Assembly: GCA_024123955.1 (NCBI GenBank)
Contig: CP099652.1
Coordinates: 4,898,001-4,962,000, forward strand
Direction: 5' to 3'
Length of the DNA stretch: 64,000 nt
Source: Oxalobacteraceae bacterium OTU3CINTB1
GTDB taxonomy: Bacteria; Pseudomonadota; Gammaproteobacteria; Burkholderiales; Burkholderiaceae_D
Below, piece by piece: positions 58,232 to 64,000 of this stretch (positions are counted from its first letter, which is position 1; each line of letters begins with the position of its first letter). The notes under the pieces are model-generated. The model was not told the origin of the DNA and searched no databases. It saw only the letters and a program-made list of their open reading frames with translations. The position numbers were made by a program, and so were the translations under genes.

Positions 58232-61222
58232 ATGCTTCTTGTCATGGACATCATCACAAGTTGGACATCCCTGCTCGCCCGCTTGCTGATGGTCGGCGCG
58301 CTATGCGCGCTGGTCCCCGCCGCGTGGGCCGCGCAGCATGCGCGCCTGCTGGGCGACTACGCGCACCGCGCCTGGACCGCCGCCCAAGGCGCGCCGGCGC
58401 AAATCCAGGCCATCACGCAAACCCCGGACGGCTGGTTGTGGCTGTCCACGCCCACCGGCTTGTACCGTTTCGACGGCGTCAATTTCGAGCGGCGCGACCA
58501 GGTCGGCGGCCATCCACTGCTGTCGACCATCGTGCTGCCGCTGCACACCGCGCCCGACGGCGGCCTGTGGGTCGGCTACCGCTTCGGCGGCGCCAGCGTG
58601 TTCAAGGACGGCAAGGCCGCGCACTACGGCGCCGACAACGGTTTTCCGCCGGGCGCCGCCCACAGCTTCACCACGGCGCCGAACGGCGTGCTCTGGGCCA
58701 CCACCGCGCGCGGCCTGGCCTGGCTCGACCGCGCGCGCGACCGCTGGGTGCGGGTCGGCGCGGACGCCGGCTTCGATCCGTCCCAGGCCATCTGGCAGGT
58801 GCTGTTCGACCGCGCCGGCACGCAATGGGTCTCGACCTCGAACAGCGTTTACTACCGCCGCGCCGGCGAAACGCGCTACCGCGTCGCCAGTCCCGGCAAC
58901 CTCGAGCTGGCGTCGCTGGCCGCCGCGCCCGACGGCACCGTATGGGTATCGGACGGCGGCGACGCCAACTACCGTTTGTCGCCAACGCCGCCGGTGGCCG
59001 GCGCCAGGCCGCCCAAGGCGGAACTGCCCGGCAGCGGCATGTGGTTCGACCGCGCCGGCACGATGTGGCTGGCGAGCGAAACGCATGTCGAACGGGTGCT
59101 GCCGGACGTGTTTCCCGATCCGCGCCAGCGCCTCACGCGCGACCAGGGCTTGAGCGGCCTGAGTCCGCAGACCTTTTTTGAAGACCGCGACGGCAATATC
59201 TGGTTCGGCACGGCGACCGGCCTGGACCGCTTCCGCCGCCACCGCGCCGTGCCGCTGCCGAGTAACCAGCCCATCGTCACGCCGGGCCTGGCGGCCGGCG
59301 CCGACGGCAAGGTCTGGCTCAGCAACTTCAGCACCAACGCCTGGCTGATGGACGCCGAAGGCCGCCAGCACGCCACCCTCGACAGCGGCTTCTGGAGCTC
59401 GGCGGCCAGCGCTGGCGCCCGCGCGCTCGGCAGTTACCAGGGCATCTGGCAGGCTGGCAAGCTGATTCCATCTCCGCCGGGACCGCTGCGCGACAGTTCC
59501 ACCATCTACGCGCTGGCGCAAGGGCGCAACGGCGACTGGTGGGCCAGTTATCTGAATTACGACCTGTTCCGCTACCGCGACGGCAAGTGGGAGCAGCCCT
59601 ATCCGGCGCTGCCGAAACTGCGCGTGATGTCGCTGCTGTCGGACAGCCGCGACCGGCTGTGGATAGGCTACCAGGGCAACCGCATGGCCGTCGTGGAAGA
59701 CGGCAAGGCAAGCGTCATCGGCGCCGAGCACGGCCTGCGCATCGGCAACGTGCTGTGCATCTACGAGCGCGACGGCAACCTGTGGGTGGCCGGCGAATCG
59801 GGCGTGGCCCGCTACGACGGCCGGCGCTTCGTGCCGCTGCTGACGGCCGACGGCCACGAATTGCGCGGCATCAGCGGCATCGTCGCCACCGACGCCGGCG
59901 AACTCTGGCTGCATGGTAACGACGGCGCCTTCCGCATCCCCGCCGACCAGCTCCAGGCCTTCGTGCGCGACGGCGCCCGGGTGGCGTACGAACTGCTGGG
60001 CAGCGAAGAAGGCCTGACCGGCACCGTCCAGCCCAGCGGCCCGTTCCCGTCGATGGTGCAGGCCAGCGACGGCAAGCTGTGGCTGTCGACCACAAGCGGC
60101 GCGATGCTGATCACGCCCGGCGCCATCCGCCGCGACCCGTTGCCGCCGCCGGTCGAAATCGTCTCGGTCTCCAGCAACGGCAAGCGCTACGCCACGGCAC
60201 AGCCGCTGCGCCTGCCGCAGGGGTCGAACAACCTGCACATCGCCTTCACCGCGCCGGGCCTGTCGGTGCCGGAGCGCGGCGCCTTCCGCTACCGGCTCGA
60301 GGGTGTCGACCAGGACTGGCAAACCGCCGAAGGCCGGCGCGAAGCGTTCTACACCAACCTGGCGCCGGGCGACTACCGTTTCCGGGTGATCGCCGCCAAC
60401 CGCGACGGCGTATGGAACACCGAGGGCGCCGCGCTCGACATCGCACTGCCGCCGACGTTTATACAGAGCGGCTGGTTCAAGCTGCTGTGCGGGCTGCTGT
60501 TGATCGCGCTGGTGGCGCTGGCGTGGCGCTGGCGGCTGGCGCAGGTGGCAAGGCTGATCGAGGCGCGCCACCTGGAGCGCCTGAGCGAGCGCGAGCGCAT
60601 CGCCCGCGCGCTGCACGACACCTTCCTGCAACAGGCGCAAGGCACGATCCTGATGATGCAGGCGGCGATGGAGCAGATACCGCCCGCCCTGCCCGCGCGC
60701 GCCGCGATGGAGCGCGGCATCGGCTATATCGAACGGGCGCTGGTCGAAGGCCGGGACGAAGTGATGGGCCTGCGCTCGGCGTCGAGCGGCGACGAGACGC
60801 TGGCCGAGGCGCTGGCATGTTTCGGCAACGGCCTGGCCGAGGTGCTGGCCGCGCGTTTCCGCCTGGCGGTGCGCGGCACGCCTTATCCACTGCCGGCGGC
60901 GCTGCGGGACGACCTGTTCGCCATCGGCCGCGAAGCGATCGGCAACGCCTTCCGCCACGCCGGCGCCGCGGAGATCCTGGTGGAACTGGATTTCGGCGCC
61001 GATGCGCTGACCTTGCAAGTGCGCGACGACGGCAAGGGCATCGCGGGCGACATCCTCGACGACGGCAAGCGGCGCGGCCATTACGGCCTGGTGGGCATGC
61101 GCGAACGCGCCGCGCGCCTGGGTGCTGAATTAAAAGTGGGCAACATCGAAACGGGCGGCGCCTTCGTCCGTGTCAGCGTGCGCTCGCCGCTGCGCGCCAC
61201 GGCCGATTTTGATGCAATTTGA
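58232..61222 (+). CDS. two-component-propeller sensor histidine kinase (HisKA_3), orphan
   Basis: A protein of about 996 residues. Signal/anchor region at the start, then a seven-bladed periplasmic propeller made of repeated units such as DGWLWLSTPTGLYRFDG and DGNIWFGTATGLDRF, a Y_Y_Y domain (LAPGDYRFRVIAANRDGVW), one membrane helix (KLLCGLLLIALVALAW, about 755-770), and a HisKA_3 plus HATPase part with the phospho-His in RIARALHDTFLQQ near residue 795. Such sensors pair with NarL-type regulators; none is beside it. Start 58232 or 58244. Propellers of this type often sense sugars in other bacteria. Monocistronic and without visible regulator. Confidence 0.9.
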   Translation: MLLVMDIITSWTSLLARLLMVGALCALVPAAWAAQHARLLGDYAHRAWTAAQGAPAQIQAITQTPDGWLWLSTPTGLYRFDGVNFERRDQVGGHPLLSTIVLPLHTAPDGGLWVGYRFGGASVFKDGKAAHYGADNGFPPGAAHSFTTAPNGVLWATTARGLAWLDRARDRWVRVGADAGFDPSQAIWQVLFDRAGTQWVSTSNSVYYRRAGETRYRVASPGNLELASLAAAPDGTVWVSDGGDANYRLSPTPPVAGARPPKAELPGSGMWFDRAGTMWLASETHVERVLPDVFPDPRQRLTRDQGLSGLSPQTFFEDRDGNIWFGTATGLDRFRRHRAVPLPSNQPIVTPGLAAGADGKVWLSNFSTNAWLMDAEGRQHATLDSGFWSSAASAGARALGSYQGIWQAGKLIPSPPGPLRDSSTIYALAQGRNGDWWASYLNYDLFRYRDGKWEQPYPALPKLRVMSLLSDSRDRLWIGYQGNRMAVVEDGKASVIGAEHGLRIGNVLCIYERDGNLWVAGESGVARYDGRRFVPLLTADGHELRGISGIVATDAGELWLHGNDGAFRIPADQLQAFVRDGARVAYELLGSEEGLTGTVQPSGPFPSMVQASDGKLWLSTTSGAMLITPGAIRRDPLPPPVEIVSVSSNGKRYATAQPLRLPQGSNNLHIAFTAPGLSVPERGAFRYRLEGVDQDWQTAEGRREAFYTNLAPGDYRFRVIAANRDGVWNTEGAALDIALPPTFIQSGWFKLLCGLLLIALVALAWRWRLAQVARLIEARHLERLSERERIARALHDTFLQQAQGTILMMQAAMEQIPPALPARAAMERGIGYIERALVEGRDEVMGLRSASSGDETLAEALACFGNGLAEVLAARFRLAVRGTPYPLPAALRDDLFAIGREAIGNAFRHAGAAEILVELDFGADALTLQVRDDGKGIAGDILDDGKRRGHYGLVGMRERAARLGAELKVGNIETGGAFVRVSVRSPLRATADFDAI

Positions 61223-61333
61223 TACATAGTCTTAACCTTCCCTTCAGCCAGGTCGTGCACTGTACGTTGGAGCATCGACATGCCCCGGCGCATGGCGTGT
61301 AATGTCAACACACCCAACCCAAGGAGCCAGCAC

Positions 61334-62113
61334 ATGAAACTGAAAGACAAAGTCTGCGTCGTCACCGGCGCCGCCAGTGGCATCGGCAAGGAAATCGCCC
61401 TGATCTACGCGCGCGAAGGCGGCAAGATCGTCATCGCCGACCTCAACCTGGAAGCGGCCCAGGCCACCGCCGACGAGCTCAAGGCCGCCGGCAGCGAGGC
61501 GATGGCGGTCGCCATGAACGTCACCGATGAAGCGCAAGTGAACGCCGGCATCGCCGCCGTGGTCGACGCCTGGGGCGGGATCGACGTGCTGGTGAGCAAC
61601 GCCGGGATCCAGATCATCCACCCGGTCGAGGACTTCCCGTACGAGGACTGGAAAAAGCTGCTGTCGATCCACCTCGACGGCGCCTTCCTCACCACCAAGG
61701 CCTGCCTGCCGCACATGTACAAGGCCGGCAGCGGCAGCGTCATCTACATGGGTTCGGTGCACTCGAAGGAAGCCTCCAAGCTCAAGTCCGCCTACGTCAC
61801 GGCCAAACACGGGCTGATCGGCCTGGCCAAGGCCGTCTCGAAGGAAGGCGCCGAGCACGGCGTACGCGCCAACGTCATCTGCCCCGGCTTCGTGCGCACG
61901 CCGCTGGTGGACAAGCAGATCCCCGAGCAAGCCAAGAGCCTGGGCATCTCCGAGGACGACGTCATCAAAAAGGTCATGCTGGCCGACACCGTCGACGGCA
62001 AGTTCACCACGGTGGAAGACGTCGCCGAAGTCGCGCTGCTGTTCGCCAGCTTCCCATCGAACGCGCTCACGGGCCAATCGCTGGTCGTCAGCCACGGCTG
62101 GTTCATGCAATAA
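61334..62113 (+). CDS. bdhA: 3-hydroxybutyrate dehydrogenase
   Basis: A 259-residue SDR that oxidises D-3-hydroxybutyrate to acetoacetate with NAD+, the first step after depolymerisation of poly-hydroxybutyrate. [12 protein letters not shown] binds cofactor; Ser141, Tyr154 and Lys158 are catalytic (in [21 protein letters not shown]). The segment [19 protein letters not shown] is characteristic of this enzyme and not of other SDRs. AAGGAG lies before ATG 61334. It stands between the propeller kinase and the LysR gene. Confidence 0.93.
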   Translation: MKLKDKVCVVTGAASGIGKEIALIYAREGGKIVIADLNLEAAQATADELKAAGSEAMAVAMNVTDEAQVNAGIAAVVDAWGGIDVLVSNAGIQIIHPVEDFPYEDWKKLLSIHLDGAFLTTKACLPHMYKAGSGSVIYMGSVHSKEASKLKSAYVTAKHGLIGLAKAVSKEGAEHGVRANVICPGFVRTPLVDKQIPEQAKSLGISEDDVIKKVMLADTVDGKFTTVEDVAEVALLFASFPSNALTGQSLVVSHGWFMQ

Positions 62114-62172
62114 ACTCCGGGGTCAGGCCCGCCTGATAGAATCGCGCCCATCGTCATTCAACGGCCGACCCC

Positions 62173-63099
62173 TTGGAAAAAATAGCGAACTTAAACCTGC
62201 TGCGCTCGCTCGACGCGCTGCTGGAGACCCGCAACTTGACCCTGGCGGCGACCATGCTGGGGCTGACGCAGTCGGCGCTCAGCCGCCAGTTGGCGCAATT
62301 GCGCACCCAGTTCGACGATCCGCTGCTGATCCGCGAGGGCCAGCGCTTCTTGCTGACGCAGCGGGCGCAAGCCCTGCGCGGACCGCTCAAGGCCACCCTG
62401 CTCACGCTCGAATCGATGATGGACGGCCCGGCATTCGACGCCGCCACCTGCGCGCGCACGTTCTCGATCGCCGGTTCCGATTATCTGGCCGACCACATGC
62501 TGCCGCCGCTGGTGGAGGCCATTGCCGCGAACGCGCCGCGCGCCGGCGTGTCCTTCCATCTCTGGGAGGCCGGCTACTATCGCCTGCTCAGCGACGAAGG
62601 CGTCGACCTGGTGGCCACCATCGCCGATATCGTGCCGGACAACCTGCACGGCCGCGCCATGGGCGAGGACAGGCCGGTGTGCGCCATGCGCGTGACGCAC
62701 CCGCTGGCGGGACAACCCTTGACATTGGCCGATTACACACGCTGGCCGCACGCCCGCATCACCGGCGGCAGCGACAAGGACGGCTTCGTCGACCAGGCGC
62801 TGGCCCGCCAGGGCCTGCGCCGCGACGTCCGGCTGGTCGTACCGTTTTTCTCGTCGGCGCTGCGCATCGTCCGCGACAACGACCTGCTGCTGACCATCCC
62901 CGAGCACATCGCCATCAAGCTGGCGGCGCAGGCGCCCATCGTTTGGCAGCCATTGCCGTTCGACGCGCCCGTTTACCGCTACTGGCTGTTATGGCACGCC
63001 CGCAATCACCAGGACCCGGCGCATCAATGGTTCCGGCATCAGGTGTTCGACGTAATGCACCGGTTCGACCACGGCATTACCCACTTCAATGCCGAGTAA
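62173..63099 (+). CDS. LysR-family transcriptional regulator
   Basis: A 308-residue regulator. The winged helix (about 5-65, NLLRSLDALLETRNLTLAA then LTQSALSRQLAQLR) is typical; the C-terminal part, about 90-300, has the two-lobed effector domain. TTG 62173 is the start, with only a weak ribosome site. It is 59 bases after bdhA in the same direction, and could control an outlying gene, since LysR genes usually face their targets. Effector unknown. Confidence 0.88.
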   Translation: MEKIANLNLLRSLDALLETRNLTLAATMLGLTQSALSRQLAQLRTQFDDPLLIREGQRFLLTQRAQALRGPLKATLLTLESMMDGPAFDAATCARTFSIAGSDYLADHMLPPLVEAIAANAPRAGVSFHLWEAGYYRLLSDEGVDLVATIADIVPDNLHGRAMGEDRPVCAMRVTHPLAGQPLTLADYTRWPHARITGGSDKDGFVDQALARQGLRRDVRLVVPFFSSALRIVRDNDLLLTIPEHIAIKLAAQAPIVWQPLPFDAPVYRYWLLWHARNHQDPAHQWFRHQVFDVMHRFDHGITHFNAE

Positions 63100-63219
63100 A
63101 CGGCGGCATGGCCGCCATGCCCAGCGCGCATACCCACTATGCGGCGCCAGGCGTTGATCGAATGGCATGACTTCCGTAGACTGAAGAGATTACATTTTTA
63201 ACAGTCACGGATTCGATCA

Positions 63220-64000
63220 ATGAAACCTGCACGTCCACGCGCCACCGCCGCACTGCTCACGCTGGCGCTCACCCTTGGCGGAGGCTGGGCGCCGGCCATG
63301 TCGGCGACGCCACCGAACTGGGTCGCGACCTGGACCGCCGCTCCCGACCGCACGGGGCCCGCGCTGCAGCCACAAACAATCCGCCAGGTCGTGCGCGCCA
63401 GCGTCGGCGGCGGCAGCGTACGCGTGCGCCGGTCCCACCTCCACGGGACCGGCGCCGTCAGCATCGGCGCCGCGCATGTGGCGCTGCGGGCGGCCGGCTC
63501 GGCGATCGACCCGGGCAGCGACCGCGTACTGACCTTCAATGGCAAGCCGGCGGTGACCATTGCCGGCGGCGCCAGCGTTCTGAGCGACGCCCTCGAGATG
63601 GACCTGGCGCCGTTGCGGGAACTGGCGGTCAGCCTGTACCTGCCCGCCGGCGCGGCCACCTCCACCATCCACGGCGCCGGCATGCAGACCGCGTACATCC
63701 TGCGCGGGACCGACGCGACGGCCGCGATCAGCTTCGCCGGCACGGAGACCGACGATAGCCGCTATTTCCTCACCGATGTAGAGGTGGCCTCCGGCCGCAA
63801 GGCGCACGCCATCGTGGTGCTGGGCGATTCGATCGCCGACGGCATCGGTTCGAAGGACGACGCCAACGCGCGCTGGCCGGACCTGCTGGCCGAACGCCTG
63901 GCGAAGTCGTCGACCGCCGTCGTCAACGCGGGCATCGCCGGCAACCGGCTGCTGAATGGTCCAAGCAAGCCGTTTGTCGGGCCAAGCGCGCTGGCGCGGT
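63220..64000 (+). CDS. SGNH/GDSL hydrolase, 3' part missing
   Basis: The frame from ATG 63220 stays open to the window end (260 complete codons). A signal peptide (about 1-28) is followed by an N-terminal beta domain (WVATWTAAPDRTG, a typical start for these hydrolases) and block I of the SGNH fold, VVLGDSIADGIGS, with the nucleophile Ser near residue 206; ANARWPDLLAERL and VVNAGIAGNRLL are blocks following it. The Asn of block III (GxND) and the Asp-His pair must lie outside. Probably an esterase acting on acylated sugars or lipids in the periplasm. Confidence 0.85.
   Translation, partial: MKPARPRATAALLTLALTLGGGWAPAMSATPPNWVATWTAAPDRTGPALQPQTIRQVVRASVGGGSVRVRRSHLHGTGAVSIGAAHVALRAAGSAIDPGSDRVLTFNGKPAVTIAGGASVLSDALEMDLAPLRELAVSLYLPAGAATSTIHGAGMQTAYILRGTDATAAISFAGTETDDSRYFLTDVEVASGRKAHAIVVLGDSIADGIGSKDDANARWPDLLAERLAKSSTAVVNAGIAGNRLLNGPSKPFVGPSALAR

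Noticed and set aside
55225..58257. 1010-codon minus-strand frame opposite ppc
   Set aside because: Antisense of a complete PEP carboxylase with all catalytic motifs.
58301..61081. 926-codon minus-strand frame opposite the propeller kinase
   Set aside because: Antisense shadow; no start site or motif.
62114..62172. ggggtcaggcccgcc piece after bdhA, similar in tone to the long hairpin at 50,816
   Set aside because: Only a short partial likeness without a second arm; not enough to call a repeat.

Overview
The window is a GC-rich chromosomal segment. Its housekeeping genes (hemCDXY opposite ppc; ftsK-lolA-rarA; trxB; serS with tRNA-Ser; nadE-glnB), its poly-hydroxybutyrate link (bdhA), its many TonB and signalling proteins and its REP-like repeats fit a betaproteobacterium of the Oxalobacteraceae (Massilia/Duganella type). 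That assignment is inference from gene content and protein style; no database search was possible.

Region by region. 1-3.8 kb is an accessory stretch, partly more AT-rich than its surroundings: a cut VOC protein, an MDR oxidoreductase, a MoaF-like/SnoaL-like fusion, a LuxR-type regulator with a degraded receiver domain, and an isochorismatase-like hydrolase. 3.8-15.3 kb is almost all on the minus strand: a lipoprotein peptidase-like hydrolase, an orphan OmpR regulator, an ankyrin protein, an epoxide-hydrolase-like enzyme, a Kef-type antiporter next to a cNMP-binding thioredoxin-reductase-like flavoprotein without the redox CxxC, a short-chain dehydrogenase with a lipoprotein signal, a class-C serine hydrolase and a thioesterase. 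15.3-24 kb holds a large hybrid histidine kinase, several small poorly known genes (three of them below 64 codons), a SIMPL protein, a DUF2059 protein, a YecA-like SEC-C protein and a periplasmic trehalase. 24-36.4 kb is core genome: two tandem tRNA-Ser(CGA) genes after serS, a MocR-type regulator broken by a frameshift, rarA, lolA, ftsK, trxB, an Smr protein and a TRIC-type channel.

36.5-44 kb is a TonB receptor / Tat-exported sulfatase / TonB receptor locus, where the receptor next to the sulfatase carries a -1 frameshift. 44-50.8 kb carries glnB and nadE (nitrogen signal and NAD synthesis), a FemAB-like protein, dps, a Crp-type regulator, ppa and a small stress-like protein, with two inverted-repeat elements between convergent genes. 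50.9-58.1 kb is the hemCDXY operon facing ppc. The end holds an orphan propeller-type sensor kinase, bdhA, a LysR regulator and a GDSL hydrolase cut by the window edge.

No CRISPR array, prophage, IS transposase or rRNA was seen. The strongest oddities are two independent single-base frameshifts (near 27,333 and 42,576), the lipoprotein-type SDR, the CxxC-less cNMP/TrxR-like flavoprotein beside a Kef antiporter, the sulfatase-TonB locus, and several unrecognised mini-genes with good ribosome binding sites.
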